Both the position numbers and the translations under genes were made by a program. The notes beneath the pieces are model-generated. The model had not been told where the DNA came from. It saw only the letters and a list, made by a program, of their open reading frames with translations, and did no database searches. A stretch of DNA of 64,000 nt from Caldithrix sp. (GTDB taxonomy: Bacteria; Zhuqueibacterota; Zhuqueibacteria; Thermofontimicrobiales; Sulfurfontimicrobiaceae). This document shows positions 8,324-19,119 of the stretch, piece after piece. Within the stretch, counting starts at the first letter, position 1. Each line of letters opens with the position of its first letter. Where the stretch lies: the NCBI GenBank assembly GCA_020722815.1, contig DYKB01000008.1, forward strand, positions 1 through 64,000, in the 5' to 3' direction.

Positions 8324-9169
8324 TTATATGAAAGTTGCCAAATATTTTTTGAATTCAGTAACCATCCCGACTTCATGTGTTTTTTTATTGGTTTCCAGAT
8401 CCGTATAAACTGCATTTGGCAAGAGCGCTACCATCTTTTCTAAATTTTCTTTTTCATGCAAGGTGTCTTTAGATGCCCCGACAATCAGTGTTGGGATTGT
8501 AATCGTTGGTAAAATATCCCAAACTTTATATTTGGAAAGCCGGATCACGCCATTTTTGAGTTTCCATGGATCCGCCGCGTCGAGTGCCGCACAATATTTG
8601 CGATATTGGGCGAGATCGGCATGAATATCCAGTCGGAAAGTTTTTAAATACCACTTTACAACCGGTTTAAGCACCATATACATACGGGGGGGGAACATTT
8701 TAATAATCGCCATCCCCACTGGCGGGACTCGAAAGACAGCATTGGGACCAATAAGTACCTGGCAGAGTGGCTTTTGAGGTAGCCCTTGGCAACAATCCAA
8801 AATTGCGGTTGCCCCTAATGAACTCCCAAATAAAATAAACTGTTTTTCCTGAAAATTCAGCCGGGAGACGAGCGCTTTAATATCCTGCCCGATATCTTCA
8901 ACACCATGGTTAACTTTCCCGGTGATTCGGGAAGATATCTTCTCACGTGTTTCGACATAGTAGACTTCAAATTCACCGGATAATTCTTTAATGATATGAT
9001 ACCAGGCAGAGATCTGGGAAATCCAGCCAGCTACAAATAGTACGGTTGGTTTTTGTCTTGCACTAGCCGGCAAAAAATGTATTACCCGCAAACTTACCTG
9101 TTCAGAAGTCGGGAGGTATAATTCTTCGAACTTTGCGCCGGGTGCACAATAATCAATCAAGTTTTCCAT
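8324..9169 (-). CDS. Alpha/beta hydrolase
   Basis: 281 residues with an alpha/beta-hydrolase fold. The nucleophile elbow G-S-S-L-G is at residues 115-119, giving Ser117 as nucleophile. His265 (KKTHEVGM) near the C-terminus is the likely catalytic His, and an Asp in GASKDTLH is the probable acid. There is no signal peptide, so it is cytoplasmic. The sequence VLFVAGWISQISAW near residue 43 supplies the usual strand and oxyanion region. Substrate cannot be told from the sequence; an esterase, thioesterase or lysophospholipase role is possible. The gene stands alone, convergent with pdxJ. Confidence 0.85.
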   Translation of the reverse strand: MENLIDYCAPGAKFEELYLPTSEQVSLRVIHFLPASARQKPTVLFVAGWISQISAWYHIIKELSGEFEVYYVETREKISSRITGKVNHGVEDIGQDIKALVSRLNFQEKQFILFGSSLGATAILDCCQGLPQKPLCQVLIGPNAVFRVPPVGMAIIKMFPPRMYMVLKPVVKWYLKTFRLDIHADLAQYRKYCAALDAADPWKLKNGVIRLSKYKVWDILPTITIPTLIVGASKDTLHEKENLEKMVALLPNAVYTDLETNKKTHEVGMVTEFKKYLATFI

Positions 9170-9508
9170 ATCAATCGTTTCGAATGTAAGTCAAAATATA
9201 AGTTTGAAATTGATGGGTAGCCAACTATAAAATTTTATCAAAACAGGAGACTTGGCACCCCCAAACCGCGATTACCATCCATTAATTCTTTAAAATAAGA
9301 GATACCCGAAAAAGCGATTGTAAAGGATATTTTACCTCCGCTTCTCACATAAATGATGAATGGCTACCATGTTAAAGCATTCACGTAATTGTTTAATCGA
9401 TAGCAGAGCTAATTTCATAATGTCCGTATCACGAATTACGCATTACGAAAAAAAACATACTTTTGAATTGAATTTAACATTTTGAAAATTTTGAACTTAA
9501 AATCGCTT
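9170..9508. other. Intergenic region, nothing recognised
   Basis: The 339 bp between the start of the hydrolase gene and the end of the NagB/PIG-L gene hold no credible ORF, clear terminator, repeat or RNA. It presumably carries the hydrolase promoter on the minus strand, but I found no good -35/-10 pair. Confidence 0.5.
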
Positions 9509-11923
9509 CTAATCAGTGTGCTCAATAGATTTCCGTAATTCCATGCTTCGTTGATAGAATTGCTCAAGCGTCATTTTCTTCAGGAAAACGAGTCCATGTG
9601 CCGCCCGAATACGGGGGTGTGGATGATTGTTGAAATAATCTTCCCCGAGAAAGATTTTGAGGTTTTCATATTGTTCAACCATAATTTTCTGAGCCAGCCG
9701 ACAGAAGGGGCCATCCAATTCATAGCTCGGAAATGAGGCCTCACTCTGGGAACGGAAATAATTCATAAAGGTATTATCCAGAATTGTCAGTGAACTCAAT
9801 GAAACAGGCACAAAGAGATTCGCTTCAGATGGATGAAAACGGAACCAGACATTGCGATAGCCGATTATATTGATATGATTGATGTTGGTATTTTTTTGAT
9901 ATGTTTTTAACGCTTCGGAAATAATTTGCAACACTTTGTAATGTGTATCAGGCCCACTGCCTTCCGGGTCAAAGGCGACGGTGACGGTGGTTGGGCGGAC
10001 TCTTTCAATCAGTCGTAAAAATGGCATCACATCCCGGCCAATTTCCGGTTCTTCTGTAAAGATATCGCCTTTGTAAAATCCCAGTCGTAAATGTTTTACC
10101 TGTGAGGCATCGGAACCAAAATGCGCCCAGAGCAAATCTGCCTCCCATTCACGAATCATCCCTTTAAGTTGCTGAATATAGGCCAAATCCTTTTTGCCCG
10201 GATATTGTGTGGTAAAATAATTTATTAATTCCTCAATTCGTTCTTTTATATGCTCCAGATTGTCTTCTTCATATAGAAAAACCAGATTTCGAAGCAATCG
10301 TCGACATTCGCCTTCATCTATTTTAGTCTGATTTCGTTCAGCAAGGCCATCCAGAAATTTACTGACATCGCGATCACGAAACTTTTTATTGGCCGGATCA
10401 AAATAGTTTTCCTGGACAAGACGCTGAATATCCGGATTGGTCATGTAAATTTGTAATTTTTTTATCAATTTGAGTACATAACTATTTGTAACAGCATTAA
10501 AACCACTGGTAGCATAAACAAAATTATGTTTATTAAGCGGCGAACGCACCAGATGAATAATATAACCCAGATAACCCAGCATAATATCATCGTGATGGGG
10601 AGCCGTATGCAGAAAGGTTTCATTCTGAATTTCTTCCATGCCCGCTTCCAGTTTTTGGATAACCGATCGATAAACCTGCTGTTTGAGCTCCTCAAAATTC
10701 TCATTTTTCTTCTTCAGTAATTCGGCACCAAATCGATTTTTCGTAAAATCGGATTTTTTTAGTTCCATAATTGGCTTTTTATACATGAGGCTCAGATTCA
10801 GAACAATTCGCTCCGCGCGTTCATCATCAAGTTCGGGTAAGTTAATCAATTCAACATAGCGGCGCTCTACGAGATGTTTGGCAGCACCATTGGTTAAATA
10901 GAATCGGGAATGTTTCAGATCATGCAAGACAGTTGCTGGATATTGAATGCCTTTTTCAGTTTCTATCGAAGCGGCCACTATTTTCGATTTAGCTTCGCCG
11001 GCTGCCATAATAATGACCACTGCATCATTATTATAAGTTATGGTCTGCAGTCCGATCGTGATAACCAGGTGTGTTCGGGCGATTTCGATGCCTCCCAGAT
11101 CGGTTGCTGCCGCGGCCTGGGTTTCATAATTTGTGGGGGTCAGGCGGGTGGTGGAATGATGATCCGAACCCTGGACATTGAAACCAATATGGCCATCGGG
11201 ACCAATACCGCCCAGAAAGAATCCAATTCCGCCCATATTTTTGATTTTCTCTTCATAATCTGAACAATACTGATCAACCGCTTGCAGGGTGAGCTTCTGG
11301 AGTTGCTCCAGTCCGGATTTAGCATGGCGAAAACGTAAACTTAAGTCAACATGATTATCCGGAAATACCTGACGGAGTGTCATTCCTTTTGGAATGCCGA
11401 CTTGTGATAAATCGAGGAGTAAAGCTTTATCCCGATCAAGTCCAAAGCCGTTGATATAAAATTTATTAACATAGTAAAAAAAACTGTTACGCTGTTGGGG
11501 GTTGATGGGATAGAACTCATCAATCTGCACAAAATTAAGACTTTTCATATCCGGTTTGATTGTGGGATCAATACCAAAAGATGCAAGCTTCTGTTTGACA
11601 TTTTCAATTTCCCAATTTCTCAAATAGTATTGAACCCATTTAATAAAATGCTCAGGAGTCTTCCCGGTGGGCAACGAGATCACGCCCCCCGGATTTTTTT
11701 GTACCCATTCAATAAAGCGAACAGCCACAATTTCACCCAGCATTGGGAAGTTATCAACTTCAATTACGCCAACTTTTTCCGTTGGTCGATAAATTAATTG
11801 ACGACCCGAATTTTCTAATAAAATCTGTTCAACTCGCGAAGTCGGATCATATTTTATTTTTGGGGTCATTGCTAAGTCCCTCAAATTTTTATCCATATTA
11901 TCTGTTAAATTTATTTCTTTCAA
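9509..11923 (-). CDS. nagB: Glucosamine-6-phosphate deaminase-like protein fused to PIG-L/LmbE domain
   Basis: 804 residues with two enzyme domains. The N-terminal part (about 45-370) is NagB-like, with VISLPTGKTP, the catalytic-region VQIDEFYP (Asp135) and GIGPDGHIGFN (239-249, His245). NagB converts glucosamine 6-phosphate to fructose 6-phosphate and ammonia. The C-terminal part (from about 430) resembles PIG-L/LmbE zinc deacetylases: PHHDD (442-446) replaces the usual AHPDD, and a downstream DPEGSGPDTHYKV could supply another zinc His. The Glu after HPDD is Ile here, so zinc deacetylase activity is less certain. Similar fusions are annotated in Bacteroidota. Start ATG 11923; ATG 11896 is an alternative. 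It probably works in amino-sugar recycling. Confidence 0.9.
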   Translation of the reverse strand: MKEINLTDNMDKNLRDLAMTPKIKYDPTSRVEQILLENSGRQLIYRPTEKVGVIEVDNFPMLGEIVAVRFIEWVQKNPGGVISLPTGKTPEHFIKWVQYYLRNWEIENVKQKLASFGIDPTIKPDMKSLNFVQIDEFYPINPQQRNSFFYYVNKFYINGFGLDRDKALLLDLSQVGIPKGMTLRQVFPDNHVDLSLRFRHAKSGLEQLQKLTLQAVDQYCSDYEEKIKNMGGIGFFLGGIGPDGHIGFNVQGSDHHSTTRLTPTNYETQAAAATDLGGIEIARTHLVITIGLQTITYNNDAVVIIMAAGEAKSKIVAASIETEKGIQYPATVLHDLKHSRFYLTNGAAKHLVERRYVELINLPELDDERAERIVLNLSLMYKKPIMELKKSDFTKNRFGAELLKKKNENFEELKQQVYRSVIQKLEAGMEEIQNETFLHTAPHHDDIMLGYLGYIIHLVRSPLNKHNFVYATSGFNAVTNSYVLKLIKKLQIYMTNPDIQRLVQENYFDPANKKFRDRDVSKFLDGLAERNQTKIDEGECRRLLRNLVFLYEEDNLEHIKERIEELINYFTTQYPGKKDLAYIQQLKGMIREWEADLLWAHFGSDASQVKHLRLGFYKGDIFTEEPEIGRDVMPFLRLIERVRPTTVTVAFDPEGSGPDTHYKVLQIISEALKTYQKNTNINHINIIGYRNVWFRFHPSEANLFVPVSLSSLTILDNTFMNYFRSQSEASFPSYELDGPFCRLAQKIMVEQYENLKIFLGEDYFNNHPHPRIRAAHGLVFLKKMTLEQFYQRSMELRKSIEHTD

Positions 11924-12183
11924 TGTTTGAACTTTGATTTATTATAATTTATTATAAAATTGCTTCATTGTCAATACAAAAATGAGTACTAAAAACGAAA
12001 AATTCGTCGTCAGCAATTACACTATCAGGGTGTCTGTTGTGTATTGGAAAAAATTTTAAAGTAACCATAATTAATCCAGGAAAATGATATAGCAGCCTTC
12101 TTTTTGCCAGAATAGAATTCGGGATATTTGAAGTCATAATCGGATGCAATAATTTGTAAATTTTATAGCCAGACGCATTTCGA

Positions 12184-13488
<1,305 letters not shown>

Positions 13489-13495
13489 CTACACA

Positions 13496-13530
13496 TAAAA
13501 ACTCCGAACCTGAAATCAGATTCGGAGTAA
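13496..13530 (-). terminator. Rho-independent terminator or attenuator between STAS gene and purA
   Basis: Read on the minus strand, ACTCCGAA (13528-13521) pairs with TTCGGAGT (13508-13501) across a 12-base loop and is followed by a short U-run (13500-13496 region). It lies downstream of the STAS gene and about 30 bp before the purA start. It is either a terminator for the STAS/sec transcripts or an attenuator of purA. Confidence 0.65.
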
Positions 13531-13560
13531 TTCATTTTTAGATTTTTTAATAACGTAAGC

Positions 13561-13905
13561 TTATTTTTTATGATAGCTGGAGATGGCATCCTGAATACTA
13601 TCGTAGCTTTCCAGAATAGTATTTAATTTTGTTATGGCTAATAAACTTTGAATTCGTGCTGGAACGGCTGCTATTTTTAAATCGCCGCCATTATTTCGCA
13701 TGGTGGTCAATCCACCGATCAATATTCCTAAGCCGGAACTATTCATCCACTCCAGTTTAGAAATATCAGCGATGATCCGCGTTGTTTTGGCCTCAACAAA
13801 TTCATGGAGTTTATTGTTCAATATTCCAGCGTCTGGGCCCCCCATTAACTTTCCGGAGAGATACAAAACGATAATATCTCCCCTTTTTTCCTCAGTTAAT
13901 CTCAT
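13561..13905 (-). CDS. STAS-domain anti-anti-sigma factor (SpoIIAA/RsbV-like)
   Basis: 114 residues comprising one STAS domain. Proteins of this type bind anti-sigma serine kinases in partner-switching systems, and are controlled by phosphorylation of a Ser in a D/N-S-S-G-L-G motif. That motif is present here as WMNSSGLGILIGG (about residues 49-61). The N-terminal half starts with the typical GDIIVLYLSGKLMGGP beta strand and linker. The ATG at 13905 follows a GGAG SD. It lies about 98 bp downstream of secF. No RsbW-type kinase or PP2C phosphatase is encoded in the window, so its partners are elsewhere. Confidence 0.9.
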   Translation of the reverse strand: MRLTEEKRGDIIVLYLSGKLMGGPDAGILNNKLHEFVEAKTTRIIADISKLEWMNSSGLGILIGGLTTMRNNGGDLKIAAVPARIQSLLAITKLNTILESYDSIQDAISSYHKK

Positions 13906-14003
13906 AACATTGTACTCCAGTACATATTTTTTAATGTCATGCAGTTAAAATACGCCAGGAACTCTTTTAGTTCGTAATTTGATTCTATAAACCATTTTTC
14001 TGA

Positions 14004-15020
14004 TTATTTACTTTTTTTACCAGGCAAGTTAATTGTCCCTTTTTCAAATCGTTGGGCACGTTGATTCTCTTTCCGTAAATGCATTGCAACGACAATCGGA
14101 CTGGCAATAAAAATTGATGAATAGGTTCCAACGACGACACCAACTATCATGGCGAAAGCAAAATAGCGAATTGCTTCACCACCTAAAAAGTAGAGGAAGA
14201 CAACTGGAAATAAGGTAGTGGTGGACGTTAGAATTGTTCGACTCAAGGTCTGATTGATACTTTTAATAATTATGTCAATAAAAGGCTCTTTGCGCATAAC
14301 TTTTAGATTTTCACGGATTCGATCAAACACAACAATTGTATCGTTGAGTGAATAACCGACGATGGCTAAAAAGGCGGCGACAATTGAAAGATTGATTTCG
14401 TAATTCAGAATCGAGAAGAATCCCAGTGTAATTAATACGTCATGAAACAAAGCCATAACGGCGCCCAATGCGAAACGAAATTCAAAGCGCCAGGAAATAT
14501 ATATCCCGATTAAAATAAGTGATACAATGATGGCCAGGATAGCGGCATCCCGAAGTTCCTGTCCAATTTTGGGACCTACCAGATTTTTTTGGGTTTCCTG
14601 AAAAGGATTGTCCGGGAATTGGACTTTCAGAGCTTCTTCAACCTTTAATGAAATATCTTTTGTCTCCAAAATGTTTTCAGCTTCGGCTTCGATTGAATCT
14701 TGCGCCGAACCAACTGGTGCCGCCGCATCTTTTTGGATAAACAGGAGGATATCCGTTCCCTGTTCACTTTCACCGCTCAATTTTTTAATGGTGGTGTTCG
14801 AAAAACCAGCGGCAGATAATGCCTCACGAACTTTTCCAACCTCAACATCATCTTTAAAATTTAAACGCAACTCAATACCACCCAGGAAATCAATTCCGTA
14901 TCGTGGCCCACCATGCAGGATGAGTGATACAATTCCGATTAAAATTAATGTACTTGAAATCAGGAACGCGATCTTCCGCTTCGCCATAAAGTCAATATTT
15001 CTATTCGTTAAAAATTGCAT
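14004..15020 (-). CDS. secF: Protein translocase subunit SecF
   Basis: 338 residues. SecF with SecD uses the proton-motive force to pull secreted proteins through SecYEG. It has an N-terminal TM helix (about 16-36), the conserved YGIDFLGGIELRL P1-head block, and five further TM helices containing the signature SLNDTIVVFDRIREN. An insertion of about 40 charged residues (around 75-130) enlarges the periplasmic domain compared with short SecF proteins. The ATG at 15020 follows AAGGAG. The gene lies 63 bp after secD on the same strand, the standard secD-secF order. Confidence 0.96.
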   Translation of the reverse strand: MQFLTNRNIDFMAKRKIAFLISSTLILIGIVSLILHGGPRYGIDFLGGIELRLNFKDDVEVGKVREALSAAGFSNTTIKKLSGESEQGTDILLFIQKDAAAPVGSAQDSIEAEAENILETKDISLKVEEALKVQFPDNPFQETQKNLVGPKIGQELRDAAILAIIVSLILIGIYISWRFEFRFALGAVMALFHDVLITLGFFSILNYEINLSIVAAFLAIVGYSLNDTIVVFDRIRENLKVMRKEPFIDIIIKSINQTLSRTILTSTTTLFPVVFLYFLGGEAIRYFAFAMIVGVVVGTYSSIFIASPIVVAMHLRKENQRAQRFEKGTINLPGKKSK

Positions 15021-15083
15021 TTTATTCTCCTTAAAAAGGCTTATAACCAGCTCTATTTTACCATAATGAAGATGAAAAGACCG

Positions 15084-17231
15084 TTAAAATGGCAGCTTTT
15101 TAATCATGCCACGGGCAGTCATGAAATCCACAATAACACGAGTTACCACAATTGCTGTAAACATACTAATTGCAATGCCCCAGAACAGCGTGATAGCAAA
15201 TCCTTTAATCGGGCCGGTTCCAAATTGTAACAGCACTAAAGCTGTCAGAATTGTCGTTACGTTGGCATCGAAAATGGTAATAAAAGCACGACCATAACCA
15301 TTTTCAATCGCGGCACGGATGGTTTTCCCGGTTTTCTCTTCCTCCCGGATACGTTCGTTAATGAGCACATTTGCATCTACCGCCATACCCATCGTCAGTA
15401 CGATACCCGCAACGCCCGGTAAGGTTAAGGTCAATCCAAATCCGGAAAGGGCAGCCATCAGTAACAGTAAATTCAAAAATAGAGCAACATCCGCTATTAA
15501 ACCAAAAAGGTTATAATAAACTATCATGAAAATAACGACAGTAGCGAAACCCAGCAAACCTGCCAGGGTACCTTTTCTCACGGAATCCTGTCCCAGGCTG
15601 GGACCAACTGTTCTTTCTTCAATAAATTCCATTGGAGCCGGTAACGCACCAGCTCGCAGTACCAATGCCAGGTCTCTTGCTTCATCCGCACTGGCCATTC
15701 CTTCAATGGATGCCCGGCCATTCGGAATTTTTACCCGGACAACAGGAGAAGATTTCACTTTTCCATCTAAAATAATTGCCAGTTTTTCGTTAATAATTCG
15801 CTCCGTTAATTGGGAGAAGATTTTTGCACCTTCATTGTTAAGTGTCATGTCTACTTCTGCTTCACCAGCCCGTGAAGATTGCGCATCGCCGCCCATGGAG
15901 ATTTTTGCATTCGTGATATATCGTCCCGTCATCTCTACTGTTTTGCGAACAAGATATAAACGATACCACTGCTGTTCTGCAATTACTTCCTCATCCATTC
16001 CCCAGAGGAACTCGACATCTTTGGTTAACTCTTTTACATTATCTAAACTTAAGATATATTCAACTGCGGCGCGATTTTCGGGTGCGACGCCGATTACTTC
16101 ATAACCTTGACCTTTGAAGATGCGTAATAGCGAGGTAAAGGGGGCTTCTTTATAAGTATTTTTATCAACAATAGCTGATGTCGTATCTTTACTGGCACTA
16201 TCCTGTTCCACAGAATTTTTTTTACTTTTAAATAAATCGGCTAGTTGAATTTTTTCATCTGTGGCAACTTTTTCAGTTGTATCTGATTCTGCAACTGTTG
16301 TATCGGTTTCGGTTTGTACGATATTTAGAGTCGAATCCAGGTCTTCAGTTTGCCGTAAGGCGCGATTAATTTTGTTTAGCAGGTCTTCCAGCGCCCGTTC
16401 ACTTTCAACTACCTGAAAACGTAATTCGGCGGTTGTACCAATTACATTCTTGGCGCGGTTAATATCTTTAATACCGGCCAGCTCGATAATAATTCGACGG
16501 TCGCCCTGTTTCTGAATGTTCGGTTCCGAAACACCAAATTGATCAATACGATTTCGTAAGACCTCTAAAGTTCGATCAATAGCATCGGCGACTTCTTTAT
16601 TAAGCTGTTCACGAATTTCGTTATCCGTATCACCCTGTTCACCAAAGAAACGGCGAAACTGTATGTTCTTATCACTTAATTTTTCAGCCAGAATGGCAAT
16701 AAAATCGCGATCAGAACCCTTGTAATCGGCCAGGGCTTCATTAAAAATCGGATCCAATCCGTCTTTTTCTTTCGCCAGGTTGTAGACTAGTTTGGGAATA
16801 TTGACTTCGGAAACGAGAAAAGTTCCGCCCTGAAGGTCTAATCCCATTTTAATTGCTTTTGCTTCATAATTAATTTTAGTGGTGTAGGTGTCACGAAGAT
16901 TTAATGCCAGCGGTACTATTTTTTCGATAAGTTCTTTATCTTTAATTTTTAGTTCCCGAACACTTCGAGTGCGCATTTCATTTTCTAAATTTTTTTGATG
17001 CTCTTCTTTTGATAATTCGGTGTCCGGCTTCTTACTGCCAAGCTGAATGTCACCACAAAATACCGAAAAGACCTGTGCCGACGGGACTCCGGTTAAATCG
17101 CTGATTTCCTGACTGAGTTTATCAACTTTTTCCTGAGTCGGATTGACTTGAAAAGTTGGATACAGGGTGATGATAGCCAGCACTAAAAACACGACGATTA
17201 AAATAGCTTTAAACAAATTGTTCCTTTGCAT
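15084..17231 (-). CDS. secD: Protein translocase subunit SecD
   Basis: 715 residues. An N-terminal TM (about 8-26) is followed by a large periplasmic region and six-TM membrane domain. Visible SecD marks are MGLDLQGGTFLV, LEVLRNRIDQFGVSEPNIQKQGDRRIIIELAGI, LRAGALPAPMEFIEERTVGPSLG and GMAVDANVLINERIREE. The periplasmic region carries an insertion with an acidic/Thr-rich linker (about residues 295-345), making it longer than the E. coli protein (about 615 residues). Inserts of this kind are common in Bacteroidota-type SecD. The ATG at 17231 follows GGAGGG. A near-consensus promoter lies at 17411-17439. yajC is not adjacent. Confidence 0.96.
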   Translation of the reverse strand: MQRNNLFKAILIVVFLVLAIITLYPTFQVNPTQEKVDKLSQEISDLTGVPSAQVFSVFCGDIQLGSKKPDTELSKEEHQKNLENEMRTRSVRELKIKDKELIEKIVPLALNLRDTYTTKINYEAKAIKMGLDLQGGTFLVSEVNIPKLVYNLAKEKDGLDPIFNEALADYKGSDRDFIAILAEKLSDKNIQFRRFFGEQGDTDNEIREQLNKEVADAIDRTLEVLRNRIDQFGVSEPNIQKQGDRRIIIELAGIKDINRAKNVIGTTAELRFQVVESERALEDLLNKINRALRQTEDLDSTLNIVQTETDTTVAESDTTEKVATDEKIQLADLFKSKKNSVEQDSASKDTTSAIVDKNTYKEAPFTSLLRIFKGQGYEVIGVAPENRAAVEYILSLDNVKELTKDVEFLWGMDEEVIAEQQWYRLYLVRKTVEMTGRYITNAKISMGGDAQSSRAGEAEVDMTLNNEGAKIFSQLTERIINEKLAIILDGKVKSSPVVRVKIPNGRASIEGMASADEARDLALVLRAGALPAPMEFIEERTVGPSLGQDSVRKGTLAGLLGFATVVIFMIVYYNLFGLIADVALFLNLLLLMAALSGFGLTLTLPGVAGIVLTMGMAVDANVLINERIREEEKTGKTIRAAIENGYGRAFITIFDANVTTILTALVLLQFGTGPIKGFAITLFWGIAISMFTAIVVTRVIVDFMTARGMIKKLPF

Positions 17232-17410
17232 AAAGAACCCTCCGCGAAATCATTTTGTACGCAAATCAAATTTATTGTTCTTCATTTCTAAACTTATTTA
17301 ATACCGAAAATTTATTTCGGGTGTTCATTTTCAAAAAATGATGTAAAGCGTGACCCGGTAAATTAGTATCGGAAAGGATAATTCAGGCTAATTTACAAAA
17401 TCGAAAAACA

Positions 17411-17439
17411 AATATAGTACATTTTTAATAAAAAGTCAA
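17411..17439 (-). promoter_or_regulatory. Sigma-70-like promoter for secD-secF
   Basis: On the minus strand, TTGACT (17439-17434) and TATATT (17416-17411) are spaced by 17 bases. The start of secD is about 180 bases downstream, leaving a long 5' leader. The site lies between the amidase stop and secD, so it would drive secDF and possibly the STAS gene. Confidence 0.6.
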
Positions 17440-17496
17440 GGATAAAGCTTAAGAAGCTACCAAACAGCAAGGTAAAAAGACAGGTCATTGAAGATT

Positions 17497-19050
17497 TTAC
17501 CGGGCGCTGGAAGTCGTGTGTGACTGTTCATATTTAATTTTAAATTTTTTAATACTTTCATAAAGTGATTCGGCTAAATCCTTTTGAAAAGCTGATGATT
17601 TTAATTTTTTTTCTTCTTTTCGATTTGAAATAAAAGCGCTTTCAAAAAGTATATTCGGCATTGAAGCACCAACCAGTACCAGGTAGCCGGCTTGTTTGAC
17701 TCCCCGATCCCGTAAATCCGTCTTCTTGCTCACCTCTTCCTGCACAAGTGCTGCCAATTCTTCACTTTCCCGGGTAAATTCTGACTGTGCAATTGACGAG
17801 AGGATAAACTGTTCATTGTCAAGATTCGGATAAGAATCATAAGATGCTTCGTACTGAATAACGGAATTTTCCAGTTGGGCAACTTCAATGGCTTCTTTGG
17901 TTTTGGCAGGACCTAAAATATAAGTTGATACACCATCGACCTTTCGATTCCGATTCGAGTTCGCGTGAATACTGATGAATAATTTGGCGTTATTTCGATT
18001 TGCAATGGCTGTTCGCTGATGAAGGGGAATAAAGCGATCATCTTCACGGGTCATGATCACCTTAATTCCCAACCGACTTTCGATAAGCTGTTTTAAATGC
18101 CGGGCAATATTTAGAACGACATCTTTTTCCGGCGCACCCGTTGGTCCAATCGCTCCTGGATCGCGCCCACCATGTCCGGGATCGATTGCTATTTTATCAA
18201 TTTGCCATTTGAGGCGATCATTTTCGAGGGCTTTCAGGACGGTTGACGGGAGTTCTTCCTGTGTTCGAATTGTCACCAGAATCTGACGTGAATTTTCCAT
18301 CACGACCGCATTGACATCCGATACTTGTTGTGATAAACGAAACGATATTTGCGCCATGTTGGCGGAAGGTTGTAGCGGAACGATTTCCCGAATAATTCCG
18401 TGTAAAGGCGTTTGGCACAAGGCAAATGAATCGATGACCCCATTATAAATATCAACATATAGCCACTCCTGCCGAATTCGGGTCGTAACCTCAGATTGCT
18501 GAAACGGTACTGTTGTATAAATCGTGATTAATATTCCATTGATCTTCGGATCAATGTCGATTCGTGAAATATTGGTCATACCGGCCAGACCTTTTTCCGT
18601 ATGGTGATAAAAAACGTCGATCTGGGAAGTATGTTCGTTTAATTGAATTTGAATATCTTTTACATTTTGGAGCAATTCAACGAAAAATTTGATGGGAATA
18701 TAAATCTGATTATTGATATATCGGGTATCGACCGGCATCTGGAAAAGATTATAATTAATACTGATGAAGGGATTTGCCGCAAACAATCGAATTTCAGAGC
18801 TTCCGAGCTTAATGATTCCGGATTTAATTCGATCATCGAATGCAATTCGGGTTCCCAGGCAGGCGGCAAATTCTGTTAAAGATAAATAATCAATATTCGA
18901 CTCGACAACAGCCTTGATTGAAAAGCGTTGTTGTTGATTTAGATTTAGCTGATAATTTTCAGATGGAAATAATTTAAAAATTATAAGTAAAAAAGAAATC
19001 GATACGTTGTAAATAATTCTTAAACAAAAGCGACGTATGTTTTTTTTCAT
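17497..19050 (-). CDS. N-acetylmuramoyl-L-alanine amidase (Amidase_3, AmiC-like)
   Basis: 517 residues with an N-terminal hydrophobic signal (about 13-27). A stalk of about 120 residues resembles the copper-amine-oxidase-like N-terminal/SLH-associated domain (YIPIKFFVELL). An AMIN-like beta domain (about 160-265) follows, then the zinc amidase catalytic domain (about 285-505). Zinc and catalytic residues are visible: His293 in IDPGHGG, Glu308 in PEKDVVLN, His362 in SIHANSN and Glu470 in ILFESAF. It should cleave the MurNAc-L-Ala bond of peptidoglycan in the periplasm, typically during cell separation. Start is ATG 19050. AMIN normally targets the septum or peptidoglycan. Confidence 0.93.
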   Translation of the reverse strand: MKKNIRRFCLRIIYNVSISFLLIIFKLFPSENYQLNLNQQQRFSIKAVVESNIDYLSLTEFAACLGTRIAFDDRIKSGIIKLGSSEIRLFAANPFISINYNLFQMPVDTRYINNQIYIPIKFFVELLQNVKDIQIQLNEHTSQIDVFYHHTEKGLAGMTNISRIDIDPKINGILITIYTTVPFQQSEVTTRIRQEWLYVDIYNGVIDSFALCQTPLHGIIREIVPLQPSANMAQISFRLSQQVSDVNAVVMENSRQILVTIRTQEELPSTVLKALENDRLKWQIDKIAIDPGHGGRDPGAIGPTGAPEKDVVLNIARHLKQLIESRLGIKVIMTREDDRFIPLHQRTAIANRNNAKLFISIHANSNRNRKVDGVSTYILGPAKTKEAIEVAQLENSVIQYEASYDSYPNLDNEQFILSSIAQSEFTRESEELAALVQEEVSKKTDLRDRGVKQAGYLVLVGASMPNILFESAFISNRKEEKKLKSSAFQKDLAESLYESIKKFKIKYEQSHTTSSAR

Positions 19051-19119
19051 GGAACTTAAATTCTCTTTAATGAATCTCTTCTGCAGGTCATATTGAAAGG
19101 AGTAAAACAGGTATTCAAA

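Noticed and set aside
17475..17510. GGTAAAA/TTTTACC hairpin after the amidase gene
   Set aside because: Seven-base A/T-rich stem with a long loop and no U-run; too weak to call a terminator.
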